Shown here: positions 17,152-25,960 of the stretch, piece by piece | Layout: every line of letters starts with the position of its first letter | Position numbering within the stretch: position 1 is the first letter of the stretch | DNA from: Nonomuraea gerenzanensis | GTDB lineage: Bacteria; Actinomycetota; Actinomycetes; Streptosporangiales; Streptosporangiaceae | DNA length: 64,000 nucleotides | NCBI RefSeq assembly: GCF_020215645.1 | Contig: NZ_CP084058.1 | Coordinates: forward strand, 7,006,001-7,070,000 | Direction: 5' to 3' | Translations under genes and position numbers: made by a program | The notes under the pieces: model-generated | Seen by the model: the letters and a program-made list of their open reading frames with translations, nothing else | Told to the model about the DNA's origin: nothing | Databases searched by the model: none

Positions 17152-17508
17152 TCATACCGGGCGTGTGAACCGAGCGGCGGCGGGGGGCGGCGGGGCGGCG
17201 CGCCGCGCAGCAGTAGCGGCCTGCCAGGAGGCGGCGATCTGCTCGGCGCTGGCCTTTCGCCACCAGATCTCCCTCCAGGGGCGATGCAGCAGTGGCTTGG
17301 CGGCCGCCATCGGGCCGCCGGGGCAGAAGGTCTCCAGCCGGGCCGACCACATCGCCATCACCCCGGCCGCCTCGGCGGCCGCGCTGGCCCAGGCGGCCGT
17401 GTCGTCGAGGGGGATCGCCGCCATCTGCTCACGGGCCCGGGCGATGGCACGGACGGCCCGCGCCCATTCCGGCTCGCCGAACCGGTCCCGGTCGCCCGCC
17501 CTGCTCAC
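17152..17508 (-). pseudogene. C-terminal fragment of a mobile-element protein, possibly relaxase
   Basis: On the minus strand a frame with real protein character reads [20 protein letters not shown] then [15 protein letters not shown], ending in an Ala/Pro-rich tail. The helical Ala/Arg pattern recalls C-termini of relaxase/mobilisation proteins of actinomycete integrative elements; I hold this identification loosely. Its upstream half is missing: at about 17508 the sequence switches to an ISL3 transposase on the other strand. Confidence 0.35.
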
Positions 17509-18685
17509 CTCGATCGCGATAGCACTGGCCGGGCGTGCTGGTGCCCGCATGGCAGGCCTGGCCGGCGTGCCGGTCAGCAGATCCACGCTGCTACGGATCC
17601 TGCGGGCGCTGCCCGATCCCGAGATAGGGCAGGTCACCGTGTTGGGCGTCGACGACTTCGCCAAAAAGCGCGGACACTCTTACGGCACCGTCCTGGTGGA
17701 CATGGACATATACCGTCCCATCGATGATGACCTGGCCGCGTGGCTGAAGGACCATCCCGGGGTGCAGGTGATCTGCCGAGATCGGGCCGGCTCCTACGCC
17801 GACGGCGCCCGTGAGGGCGCGCCCGACGCCATCCAAGTCGCTGATCGCTTCCACCTGTGGCAAAACCTCGCCACGGCACTGGAGAAGACGATCCGTGCGC
17901 ACCGATCCTGCCTCCAGGAAGTCTCCGGCCAAGACGCTCCGATCAGAGATGACCTCGGCAGCGGGACCGAATCCGTCCAGGAACCCGTCCAGCGGCCAAG
18001 ACCCTGGACTCCTACGGCAACGAACGGCCGATGGTGGCGCGGACACACGAACGCTACGCCCAAGTCCAGGAGCTGAGGGCCAAAGGTCTCCTGGCCCCCG
18101 ACCTTCGCCCGCCCAGCAAGCTGGATGAATTCAAGCCCTACCTCACCCGCCGGTGGAACGAGGGCTGCAGCAACGCCGTCCAGCTCTATGCCGAGATCAA
18201 GCTCAGGGATTCACCGGCAGCCGCCGTGCCGTCCAAGGCGGGCTCCAGCCACTGCGCGGATACCAGGAAGTACAGCAAGAACCATGTCCACCGCCCGAAC
18301 CCCGCCGCGTCACCGGCTGGCTCATGACCCATCCCGACCGGTTGGACACCGAGGAGAAGACGAGACTCGAACAAATCCTGGCCCGCTGCCCCGAACTCAT
18401 GAACACCGCCGAGCTGGTCCGCAGCTTCGCCGCGACGATGACCAACCGCGACGGCCACCTGCTCGACGACTGGATCGCCGCCGCCGATACCGGAGCCTCG
18501 CCTTACCTGGCCACTTTCGCCACCGGCCTGCGACGCGACCACGCCGCAGTGCAGGCCGGGCTGACACTCGATCACAACAGCGGGGCAGTCGAAGAACCGT
18601 CAACAAAATCAAATCTTTGAAGCGGCAGATGTTCGGCCGCGCGAACTTCGACCTTCTACGGGCCCGCGTCCTCCGCTACTCCTGA
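17509..18685 (+). pseudogene. ISL3-family transposase remnant
   Basis: Fragments of one DDE transposase occur in successive frames. The first (17509-18000) reads [20 protein letters not shown], then [20 protein letters not shown] with the first catalytic Asp, then [19 protein letters not shown] and [12 protein letters not shown]. The second (18031-18200) has [17 protein letters not shown]. The third (18330-18600) has TAELVRSFAATM and GLTLDHNSGAVE. The last (18600-18685) has IKSLKRQMFGRANFDLLRAR. At least three frameshifts and loss of the N-terminal zinc-finger region make it non-functional. I could not find terminal inverted repeats. Confidence 0.8.
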
Positions 18686-18896
18686 CACCCTGCACGTTCT
18701 GTCACCGAGATCATCGAGAGGGAGCCGGAGCCGGTTCTCGGCAGTGGCTCGCGACAAGTTGGTGGTCAGTGAGGGTGACACTCCGTTACTGCGCTTCTGG
18801 AGGCGCAGCCGGGCGGTGCGCGGCAGGGAAGCCCGTCTCGCGGTGCGTGTGTGTCGACCGGTGCGCTGGGTCGGTGGTCGAGACTGAAGCGGGCGT

Positions 18897-19028
18897 GCCA
18901 CCGGCCCCAAGGAGATCCACTGGATCGAGGGTGCCAGCCACGTGGACCTCGAGGACAAGAAGGAGCACATCGACGCCACCGTGGACAAGCTCACCGGCTT
19001 CTTCACCGCCCACCTCACCAACGGTTGA
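18897..19028 (+). pseudogene. C-terminal fragment of an alpha/beta hydrolase
   Basis: A 43-codon frame without a start reads KEIHWIEGASHVDLEDKKEH and ends at TGA 19026. The GASHVDL segment carries the catalytic His of dienelactone-hydrolase-like alpha/beta hydrolases. Everything upstream is gone, so this is a truncated relic, probably cut when the adjacent ISL3 element decayed. Confidence 0.6.
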
Positions 19029-19200
19029 GGAGCATGCCGCTCCGGGCTACCGGATGGCCGGCTCCAGGACTCGTGATGGTGCAGCTCGCCCGCCGGGATC
19101 TCGGTGTGGAGGCGCTTTCGCATCCCGGCGGCGTCGGTATTTCCTCAGGCAGGGTGATCTCCGGCGATCGGCTGGAGCATACCGGTCGTTCTCCGAGGTG

Positions 19201-20157
19201 CTAGCCGACCGGGCCCGAGGCGCGGAAGGTGCGCCGGTACGCCGATGGCGCCACGCCGGCCTCCGCCGCCAGGTGCCGCCGCAGGGAGGTGGCGGTGGCG
19301 AAGCCGACCTCGTGGGCGACCCGCTCCACCGGCAGGTCGCTGGACTCCAGCAGATGCCGCGCCCGCCGCAGCCGCTGCTGGGTCAGCCAGCGGCCGGGGC
19401 TCAGCCCGGTCTCCTGCCGGAAGCGCCGGGCGAAGGTGCGGGTGCTCATCGCCGCGTGCGCGGCCATCTCCTCCAGCGACAGGGGCAGCTCCAGCCGCTG
19501 CAACGCCCAGTCGCGGGTCGGCCCCGTGCCGGTCTCGCTCGCCGGTGGCAGCGGCCGTTCGATGTACTGGGCCTGACCGCCGTCCCGGTACGAGGGCACG
19601 ACGCAGGACCTGGCGACCTGGTTGGCCACCTCCGCGCCGTGGTCCTGGCGTACCAGGTGCAGGCAGACGTCCACCCCGCTCGCCGCCCCCGCCGAGGTCA
19701 GCACGTCGCCGTCGTCCACGAACAGCACTCCGGCATCCAGCTCGACCTGCGGAAACAGCTCCTGGAAGACGTCGGTGAGCGCCCAGTGGGTGGTGGCCCG
19801 CCGCCCCTCCAGGAGACCGGCGGCGGCCAGCAGGAAGGCGCCGGTGCAGATGGACACCAGGCGGGTGCCGGGACGTACGCGGGCCAGGGCGGCCAGAGCC
19901 CGCGGGTCGGGGGACAGGGCAGAGTCGCGGGAGAGCGCGTACGGCGGGATGACCACGGTGTCCGCCTCGGCCAGCACCTCGGGGCCGTGGGCGGGGGTGA
20001 TGACGAAATCGGAGTCGGTGCGTACGGGCTGGCCGTCCACGCTCGCGCTCACCACCTCGTAACGGCCGCTGGCGGAACCCAGGATGCGGTGCGGAATGCC
20101 CAGCTCGAAGGGGTAGACGCCGTCGAGGGCGAGGACGACGACCTTGTGGGAGGACAT
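19201..20157 (-). CDS. GlxA/AdpA-type AraC family regulator with DJ-1/PfpI domain
   Basis: A 318-residue regulator: N-terminal DJ-1/PfpI-like domain (residues 1-170, VVVLALDGVYPFELGIP, ICTGAFLLAAAGLL around the conserved Cys) and a C-terminal AraC helix-turn-helix (about 215-310, MSTRTFARRFRQETGLSPGR, VAHEVGFATATSLRRH). The architecture is that of AdpA and GlxA proteins. The ATG at 20157 overlaps an inverted pair of TGGCAAGAA boxes resembling AdpA sites, suggesting autoregulation and control of the divergent oxidoreductase gene. A longer frame extending upstream crosses the divergent gene and is rejected. Confidence 0.9.
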   Translation of the reverse strand: MSSHKVVVLALDGVYPFELGIPHRILGSASGRYEVVSASVDGQPVRTDSDFVITPAHGPEVLAEADTVVIPPYALSRDSALSPDPRALAALARVRPGTRLVSICTGAFLLAAAGLLEGRRATTHWALTDVFQELFPQVELDAGVLFVDDGDVLTSAGAASGVDVCLHLVRQDHGAEVANQVARSCVVPSYRDGGQAQYIERPLPPASETGTGPTRDWALQRLELPLSLEEMAAHAAMSTRTFARRFRQETGLSPGRWLTQQRLRRARHLLESSDLPVERVAHEVGFATATSLRRHLAAEAGVAPSAYRRTFRASGPVG

Positions 20158-20191
20158 GGCAAGAATGTATCGGAGGATGACCTTCTTGCCA
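20157..20191. promoter_or_regulatory. Inverted AdpA-like boxes
   Basis: TGGCAAGAA (20157-20165) and its exact reverse complement TTCTTGCCA (20183-20191) are separated by 17 bases. Each matches the AdpA consensus TGGCSNGWWY at most positions (TGGCAAGAAT 9/10; TGGCAAGAAG 8/10). They lie between the AraC/DJ-1 regulator and the divergent oxidoreductase. Confidence 0.6.
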
Positions 20192-20227
20192 TCGCCCGGG
20201 GCGTGACCGTACGGCCAGGATCGAGGC

Positions 20228-21181
20228 ATGACTTCGACGAACGTTCCGAAGATGCTTGCCTTGCACCAGACCGAACTCGGCGGACCGGAGGTGTTGCGGC
20301 TGACTGAGCTGCCACGGCCCGTGCCTCGCGTCGGGGAGATCCTGGTTGCGGTGCACGCCGCCGGACTCAACCCCACAGACTTCAAGCACCGCGCCCGGCG
20401 CATCTTCCTGCCGCCCCCGCCGCTGACCCTCGGCTGGGACGTCTCCGGCACCGTGGTCGAGACGGGCCCGGGCGTCACCCTTTTCCAGCCCGGTGACGAG
20501 GTGTTCGGCATGTTGCCCTACCCGCACGGAGCCGGCTCCCACGCCGAGTACGTGACCGGCCCCGCCCGCGCCTTCGCCGCCAAGCCCGCCGGGATCGACC
20601 ACGTGCACGCCGCCGCCCTGCCACTGGCGGCGCTCACCACCTGGCAGGCCCTCGCCGAGACCGCGGGTCTGCGGGAAGGGCAGCGGGTGCTGATTCACGC
20701 AGCGGCGGGCGGGGTGGGGCATCTCGCCGTACAGATCGCCAAGGAGCGCGGCGCCCACGTCACCGGTACGGCCAGCGCCCCCAAACACGACTTCCTGCGC
20801 GAACTCGGCGCGGACGCCTGCATCGACCACCGCACCGAGGACTTCACCGACGCCGGCGAGCGCTACGACGTCGTCCTCGACGCCCTCGGCGGGGAGACCG
20901 CCACCCGCTCCGTGGACGTGCTCCGCCCCGGCGGCGTCCTCGTCTCCCTCGTGCCGGGCGCCGAGGACACCCCGGCAGCGGCGGAGAAGGCGCGGGTCCG
21001 GGCCATCGTCATGATCGTCGAGCACGACCAGGCCGGCATGCGCGCCATCGCCGACCTCGTCGAACGCGGCAGGCTCCGCGCCCACGTCTCCGGCACCTTC
21101 CCCCTCGCGGAAGGCGCACGGGCCCACGAACTGGGGGAGACGGGGCGTACCACCGGCAAACTGGTGCTCACCGTGCGCTGA
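20228..21181 (+). CDS. NADP-dependent quinone oxidoreductase-like (MDR family)
   Basis: A 317-residue medium-chain dehydrogenase/reductase of the zinc-free quinone oxidoreductase type. The N-terminal GroES-like domain has AAGLNPTDFKHR and LGWDVSGTVVETGPGV; the Rossmann domain has the nucleotide motif VLIHAAAGGVGHLAVQIAKE near residues 155-174. Such enzymes reduce quinones or enones with NADPH. It is divergent from the AraC/DJ-1 regulator and shares its AdpA-like boxes, so it is a probable target. ATG start at 20228. Confidence 0.9.
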   Translation: MTSTNVPKMLALHQTELGGPEVLRLTELPRPVPRVGEILVAVHAAGLNPTDFKHRARRIFLPPPPLTLGWDVSGTVVETGPGVTLFQPGDEVFGMLPYPHGAGSHAEYVTGPARAFAAKPAGIDHVHAAALPLAALTTWQALAETAGLREGQRVLIHAAAGGVGHLAVQIAKERGAHVTGTASAPKHDFLRELGADACIDHRTEDFTDAGERYDVVLDALGGETATRSVDVLRPGGVLVSLVPGAEDTPAAAEKARVRAIVMIVEHDQAGMRAIADLVERGRLRAHVSGTFPLAEGARAHELGETGRTTGKLVLTVR

Positions 21182-21703
21182 GGTGCTCTCGGACTTCTCG
21201 ATCGCCTCGCAGGACCCTCCCGGATCCTCCCCCTCGCCTGACCACCGGCGACGTCCTGCGAGGCGCCGTCATCCACACCAACCTCGAGCGGCCCGGCCGC
21301 ATCAAGTGCGCCAAATCCATTTACCGCCGGAACTCACACTCTGCTACCGACATCAGCGTCGCGGGACCGGGGCACTCTCCTGCGGCTCAACAGCGAACGA
21401 CAACGGATAACAGTCGGCCCGACACCGGTGTCAGCAAGATCCCTCACTCTTCGTAACCTCTGGGCCGTTGCGGGACTTTGAGCGCTGAAGGTTCAGGTTC
21501 GGGACGATCCTGTAGGGAGTAGGCCGAGTCCGGCTGCGAACCGATCACAGGTCTCCCGCATCCGGTACCAGTTGCCGCGCATCTCGGGGACTCCTCCGTC
21601 CTGCCTCGCGAGGGTGGCCACCAGGCGCACGTGGTCGCAGGCGTGCCGAAGTGCGATCCATCGGCAGGGTGCGCCGCGCGGCCGGGATCCGCCGCAGAAG
21701 TCG
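21182..21703. other. Intergenic region, possible decayed coding sequence
   Basis: About 520 bases with no confident gene. On the minus strand near 21520-21690 a stretch reads HACDHVRLVATLARQDGG and then WYRMRETCDRFAAGLGLLPT, which has protein-like character, but it lacks a good start and ribosome-binding site. It may be the remains of a small gene. Confidence 0.35.
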
Positions 21704-22552
21704 TCAATCCGCGAACGCCGCCGTGTATGACGCCACACATGTCTCCGGCGTGGCACGTGACGCCACGACCTGACCGTCGATGGTCAGCGGCGGGTTGAAC
21801 GGCACGTGGAGCACCCGGCCGGCGCGGGGGCCGGTCAGTTGCTCAGCCGGCATCAGCGTCCAGCCCGCAGGGTCGCGGCCGACCTCGTACAGCACGTTGA
21901 GCAGGTCTCCGGCGGGAGGCCGTGGTGGCGGCGAAGCCAGCATGGCGAGGATCGCGTCGTGCAGCGGAGGGTCACCGTCGCGGGCGGGGAGCCGCAGGCC
22001 GTGCGGGTCGAGGTCGTGCAGACTGACCGTGGGCTTGTCGGCGGCGGGGTGGCTGCTGGACAGCACCGCGTGCAGGGGCTCGGACCAGGCGCGGACCACC
22101 GTCAGCGCCGGGGCGGTGACCGCGCCGCGGACCAGCGCCAGATCCAGCTCGCCGTCGCGGACGGCGTCGAGGCGCGCGGTCACCGGCAGGTCGATCAGGA
22201 TCGGCTCGGCGGGGCGTTCGCTGTCGCGCAGGCGAGCCAGGGCGCGCTCCAGCCGTTGGGTGAGGCAGGACGCCACCCCGATCCGCAGCGCGGCTGCCGG
22301 TTCGCCGGCCACCACCCGGACGCGCGCCGCCGCGGCCAGGGTCTCCCGGGCCGCGGCGAGCACCCGTTCGCCGGCCGGGGTGAGTCGCACCTTGCGTGAG
22401 GTGCGGTCGAGCAGGCGCACGCCGAGCTCGCGTTCGAGCCGGGTGATCTGCTGGCTCACCGCCGGCTGCACGATCCGCAGCCGTTGCGCCGCGCGTCCGA
22501 AGTGAAGCTCCTCGGCGACGGTCACGAAGTAGTGCAGGGCCCTCAGTTCCAT
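21704..22552 (-). CDS. LysR family transcriptional regulator
   Basis: A 282-residue LysR regulator. The N-terminal winged helix reads MELRALHYFVTVAEELHFGR and QPAVSQQITRLERELGVRLL; the C-terminal effector domain has the usual periplasmic-binding-protein-like fold. The ATG at 22552 sits 12 bases from a perfect 15-bp palindrome. It is divergent from the NADPH-F420-reductase-like gene, the classical LysR arrangement, so it probably controls that gene and itself. The effector is unknown. Confidence 0.9.
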   Translation of the reverse strand: MELRALHYFVTVAEELHFGRAAQRLRIVQPAVSQQITRLERELGVRLLDRTSRKVRLTPAGERVLAAARETLAAAARVRVVAGEPAAALRIGVASCLTQRLERALARLRDSERPAEPILIDLPVTARLDAVRDGELDLALVRGAVTAPALTVVRAWSEPLHAVLSSSHPAADKPTVSLHDLDPHGLRLPARDGDPPLHDAILAMLASPPPRPPAGDLLNVLYEVGRDPAGWTLMPAEQLTGPRAGRVLHVPFNPPLTIDGQVVASRATPETCVASYTAAFAD

Positions 22553-22564
22553 TCCTTCTGATCT

Positions 22565-22579
22565 ATCACATGATGTGAT
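22565..22579. promoter_or_regulatory. Perfect palindrome, candidate LysR operator
   Basis: ATCACAT-G-ATGTGAT is a perfect dyad in the divergent LysR/reductase gap, close to the LysR start codon. Confidence 0.6.
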
Positions 22580-22705
22580 CGTTGCGGGTGGTGTGTGGCC
22601 ATTGTTCGCGCAGCTCACTCCGGCTGTGATGGGTGACGGCCCGCCCGGCGCGGGCCTGGACATGAGCTGTCGCGACATCTGGAATCACCCGAACGGAGAC
22701 AAGAA

Positions 22706-23443
22706 GTGAGCACAGTCACTCTCGGCATCATCGGCACCGGAATGGTCGGCGCGGGAGTCGCCCGCCGGGCCGTGGACGCCGGCCTCGACGTCATTCTGAG
22801 CAACTCGCGCGGTCCGCGGACGCTGGCCGGGCTCGTCTCCGAGTTGGGCCGGCAAGCCCGCGCGGCCACTGTGGCGGAGGCGGCGCGCGAGTCCGACCTG
22901 GTCCTCGCGTCCCTGCCGCTGGCCGCCCGCGAGCGGCTGCCCCGCGCGGAACTCGCCGGGAAGACCGTGATCGACCCGATGAACTACGCGCCGAAGCCCG
23001 GGTGGAGGATCCCGGAGCTCGACAGCGACGAGCTGACCTCCAGCGAGCTGGTGCAGCGCCACCTCGCCGGCGCCCGGGTGGTGAAGGCGTTGCACAACAT
23101 CGGCCCCAAGCAGGTGCTGGAGCTGTTCCGCCCGGCCGGCGCCCCCGACCGCACCGCGCTGCCGCTGTCCGGCGACGACCCGGCCGCCAAGAAGGAGGTG
23201 CAGGACCTGCTGGACATCCTCGGCTTCGACGCGGTGGATCTCGGCTCGCTGGCCGACAGCTGGCGCAGCGGACCCAACACCCCGCTGTACGCCTTCCCGT
23301 ACGTGGGGCAGCCGCCGTCCGGTCTGACCGTGCACGAACTGGTGGCCTGGGTCCAGGCTGCACCCGGTGTGCCCGTATCCGCCGCCAGGGTCAAGGAACT
23401 GGCCGCCGTTACGGTGCGTGGGCCTGCCGGTTTCGAGATGTAG
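22706..23443 (+). CDS. NADPH-dependent F420 reductase-like / NAD(P)-binding protein
   Basis: A 245-residue protein with an N-terminal dinucleotide-binding fold, LGIIGTGMVGAGVARRA (GxGxxG), followed by LVLASLPLAARERLP and VIDPMNYAPKPG, the pattern of the F420_oxidored family. It may reduce F420 with NADPH or another substrate; family membership does not prove F420 use. GTG start at 22706 with GGAG upstream. Divergent from LysR across a gap holding a perfect palindrome. Confidence 0.8.
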   Translation: MSTVTLGIIGTGMVGAGVARRAVDAGLDVILSNSRGPRTLAGLVSELGRQARAATVAEAARESDLVLASLPLAARERLPRAELAGKTVIDPMNYAPKPGWRIPELDSDELTSSELVQRHLAGARVVKALHNIGPKQVLELFRPAGAPDRTALPLSGDDPAAKKEVQDLLDILGFDAVDLGSLADSWRSGPNTPLYAFPYVGQPPSGLTVHELVAWVQAAPGVPVSAARVKELAAVTVRGPAGFEM

Positions 23444-23499
23444 CGGCTGACAGGTGAACCACGGGCAGCACCAGGGCGGCCTGCTCGTCGTGGATGCGT

Positions 23500-23652
23500 G
23501 GCCGTGGCTGCGCCCGGAGGCGCCTCAGGGGGAAGGCCGGTCAACCGCTCGGTCAGTTCCAGCAGCAGGCTCGTCCGGTCGGTGAAGTGCAGGTACAGAG
23601 CCTGCCGGGAGACGCCGGCCCGCTTGGCGATCTCGTCCATCGACAGCCCCAC
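23500..23652 (-). pseudogene. TetR family regulator, N-terminal fragment
   Basis: Reading the minus strand from 23652, MDEIAKRAGVSRQALYLHF followed by TDRTSLLLELTERL is a clear TetR helix-turn-helix. The frame then runs into Pro/Ala/Arg-rich sequence antisense to the reductase gene, so the ligand-binding domain is lost. A start and the first helix are also not recognisable. Confidence 0.6.
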
Positions 23653-23745
23653 GAGCCGATGGATGAGCGGGCTGGGACGGTGCCGCTCGTGGCTGACCAG
23701 GCTGACGTGTTCGACACTGTCGGATACGTCACGATGCCGGTCGTC

Positions 23746-23775
23746 CTGCTGCTGCTACTGCTGCTGCTGCTGCTG
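23746..23775. repeat. CTG trinucleotide run
   Basis: Ten consecutive triplets, nine CTG and one CTA. It sits between the TetR fragment and the IS630 remains, outside any gene I accept. Confidence 0.9.
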
Positions 23776-24139
23776 CCAAGATCAAAGTGTGCGTGAGCAC
23801 TTCCTCGCGATTCGGTTATCAAGAGGTAGATCGGGCCTCCATAATCGCCTCTCAGCGCTTGGTTATGGATCTTGACTACGGACTTGTGTGCATGTGCTGC
23901 CCGGTCGCCTAAAGTGCCGCCACGATAGGAAGCGTGGTTGCGGGACAGGCAGGCGGATCGCGGCCGCGGACGATCGGCGTCGCGGTGGCTGTCGTGGTGG
24001 CGGTGTCGCTGTGGCAGTCCCGCACCGGCCCCCGGCCCTCCCCACCGGCCGTTGACCCCGCCGTTGACCCCGCCGACGCCCCCGCTGTCGATCCCGCTGT
24101 CGCTCCCGCAGAGCAGGGCGAGCGGCGCGGCCATCCCGC

Positions 24140-24722
24140 ACCACCGGGGTCCGGCCGCGCTGTGACCAGGTCTTCGCGTGCGGCGGCGTCATGGAGAATC
24201 CGGCTTCGTCCTCGAAGACGAGCCAGGGCCCACGGGCCGCCGCGAGTCTTCCGCGCAGGGCCACACCTCCTTGACCCACCCGGCCACCACCCCGTCGTCC
24301 CGCTCCATCGCCCGTCGGGCCGGGACCTTCCAGGACCAGCCGTTACGCGCCAGCAGTTTCCGCACGCCCTGGATCGTGTAGGCATGTGAAAGCGCCGACC
24401 GATCACCGTCTTGATCCGCGCCAGTGTCCAGCGCTGGTCCTCCCAGCCGTGCGCGGTCGGCCCCTTGGCCAGCTCCGCCTCCAGCTGCGCGAACTGCTCC
24501 TGGCCCAACCTCGGCAGCGATGTCGGCCCCCGCGACCGCAGGGCCCGCGGACCGCCCTGCCCCCACTTCTGCCGCCACCGTTGTACCGAGCGGACGTTGA
24601 CGCGCAGGGCCTTGGCGATGACCGAGGTGATGACCGAGCTCGCCTCGCCCTGGGCGAACCGCTCGGCCGCCTTGAGCCGTAACTCCTCGCGGAACTGCTG
24701 CCGTTCGGCAGTCAGCCCGCCT
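24140..24722 (-). pseudogene. IS630-family transposase remnant
   Basis: On the minus strand the winged-helix N-terminus reads RQQFREELRLKAAERFAQGE, RSVQRWRQKW and WTLARIKTVIGRRF; after a frameshift near 24390 it continues TIQGVRKLLARNGWSWKVPA; after a second shift near 24230 it reads WLVFEDEAGFSMTPP with the catalytic DE. The second shift may be the programmed -1 site common in this family. The sequence stops after RGRTPVVR and gives way to short repeats, so the final catalytic half is missing. AAGGAGG lies just upstream of the N-terminus. Confidence 0.8.
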
Positions 24723-24823
24723 CCTTGTGGATATCGCCTGCTCCGGTGATACCGCACGGACGACAAGCCATCAGCCCTACGACACCACGAGTTCAACCTC
24801 AGGTAGTGCCGGGGGGCCAAAGG

Positions 24824-24863
24824 CACCACGGGCCCGCCAGTTGATGCTGGCGGGCCCGTGGTG
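24824..24863 (-). terminator. Strong hairpin, probable terminator
   Basis: A perfect 17-bp inverted repeat (24824-24840 with 24847-24863, core CACGGGCCCGCCAG) with a six-base loop TTGATG. It lies 43 bases beyond the stop of the minus-strand mosaic pseudogene, and likely terminated the ancestral gene. Confidence 0.7.
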
Positions 24864-24906
24864 AGCTCCACATCTGCGCGCTCAGCGTGGTCGGGAGGGT
24901 GCATAC

Positions 24907-25090
24907 TCAGCCCTTCCTCACCGCGGCCAGAGCAGCATGGCGGGCGCGCTGTTCTGGCCGCGGCTTGTTGACGACCTCGTTGTCGCAGCCGGACGGGCTG
25001 GCGAGGCAGTGCACGTGTGGGCTGATGGAGCCCAAGGGCGTGAAGGTGTTGCCCTCCGGATCGGAGGACAGCACGACCTTGGCGTCGTCC
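24907..25090 (-). pseudogene. C-terminal fragment fused onto hydrolase remains
   Basis: After the hydrolase fragment the frame changes character at about 25090 and reads DDAKVVLSSDPEGNTFTPLG, then an unrelated Cys/Arg-rich tail to the stop at 24907. The VLSSDPEGN segment resembles small actinomycete proteins of unknown function. It is the third piece of a mosaic formed by deletions. Confidence 0.4.
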
Positions 25091-25390
25091 GGCCACTCTG
25101 AGGCGGGTAGGCAGGCCTCGAAGAGCAACGCCCCGCGGGCCCCCGGCCGGGTCTGCGCCAGCGTCTGGGCCGACATGACGCCGAGCGAGCAGCCGGCGTA
25201 CACCATCTCGTTCGGCAGGGTGTCGGGGGTGCGGACGCCCTGCTCCAGGAGCTTGTCGAAGCCGATCTTCTCGGCGTGGGCCAGGCCGTCGTCCAGGCCG
25301 GCGAAGGTGCGCCCGGCGAAGAGGTCCGGTGTGTGCACGGTGTGCCCGGCCTGGCGTAGCTCGTCGGCGAAGGCGAGGAACCCGGTCGTC
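25090..25390 (-). pseudogene. Dienelactone hydrolase-family fragment
   Basis: The minus strand encodes FLAFADELRQAGHTVHTPDL, then GRTFAGLDDGLAHAEKIGF and VYAGCSLGVMSAQTLAQT, the N-terminal and nucleophile-elbow part (GCSLG) of a dienelactone hydrolase-like protein. The C-terminus with the catalytic Asp and His is missing, and at the 5' side the frame joins a tripeptidyl-aminopeptidase remnant near 25390. Confidence 0.6.
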
Positions 25391-25841
25391 TGCGGTGATC
25401 AGGTAGCGGTCGATCTGCCGTTGCAGGCAGGTGGACCCGCCGGCGTAGGGCGTGTGGCCGTCGCCGTCCCTGGTCAGCAGCACGCCCTCGGACAGTTGCT
25501 CCGCCAGCCTCCTGGCCAGCGCGTACGGCGTCGCCGGGTCGCGGATCGTGCCCACCGCCACGATGGGGGCGAGCCGTGGGCCCGAACCTTCCTGGCGCAC
25601 CCCTTGCCTTGACCGGCCGGAGATGCCCGGGCCGCCGAAGGCGAGCACCAGCGAGCCGATCTTCCTTCCCGCCGCGGGCGGCCGGATCAAGCTGGACTTC
25701 ATCTGCTTGCCGCCGGCTTCGTATGGTCCAGTGGACCTTCAGTGAGGCGCACTCGTACCCGTTACCGCACGCCGGCCAGGCCGGCCGCTGCCCGTAATAG
25801 TCGAAGGACCGGCCGCTCGCCGTGCCGGTCACACCGGTCAC
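25390..25841 (-). pseudogene. Tripeptidyl aminopeptidase (S33/TAP) remnant
   Basis: Pieces of a TAP-type alpha/beta hydrolase remain: YYGQRPAWPACGNGYECASL, then after a frameshift IGSLVLAFGGPGISG (oxyanion loop), then after a large deletion the C-terminal ARRLAEQLSEGVLL and DGDGHTPYAGGSTC (catalytic His region), ending QRQIDRYLI. The central catalytic domain with the Ser nucleophile is gone. Confidence 0.65.
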
Positions 25842-25960
25842 GGCTGCCAGGGCTGCTTGCGGTCACGGGCGACATGGTGGTGATGAAACGTCGCATCCAA
25901 GACAAGCTGATCGCTGACCCTTGCGATCCTCTCAACGACGCTGGAACGGATCGCCCGCCG

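Noticed and set aside
17097..17160. Fluoride riboswitch upstream of crcB
   Set aside because: The conserved aptamer elements were not visible; only a long inverted repeat is present.
23746..23775. Poly-Leu or poly-Ser coding run
   Set aside because: The frames that read it through (Leu on plus, Ser on minus) have no start signal, family or supporting domain; the run lies between pseudogene remnants.
24140..24722. Intact IS630 element with programmed frameshift
   Set aside because: Besides a plausible -1 site there is another frameshift near 24390, and the C-terminal catalytic half is missing.
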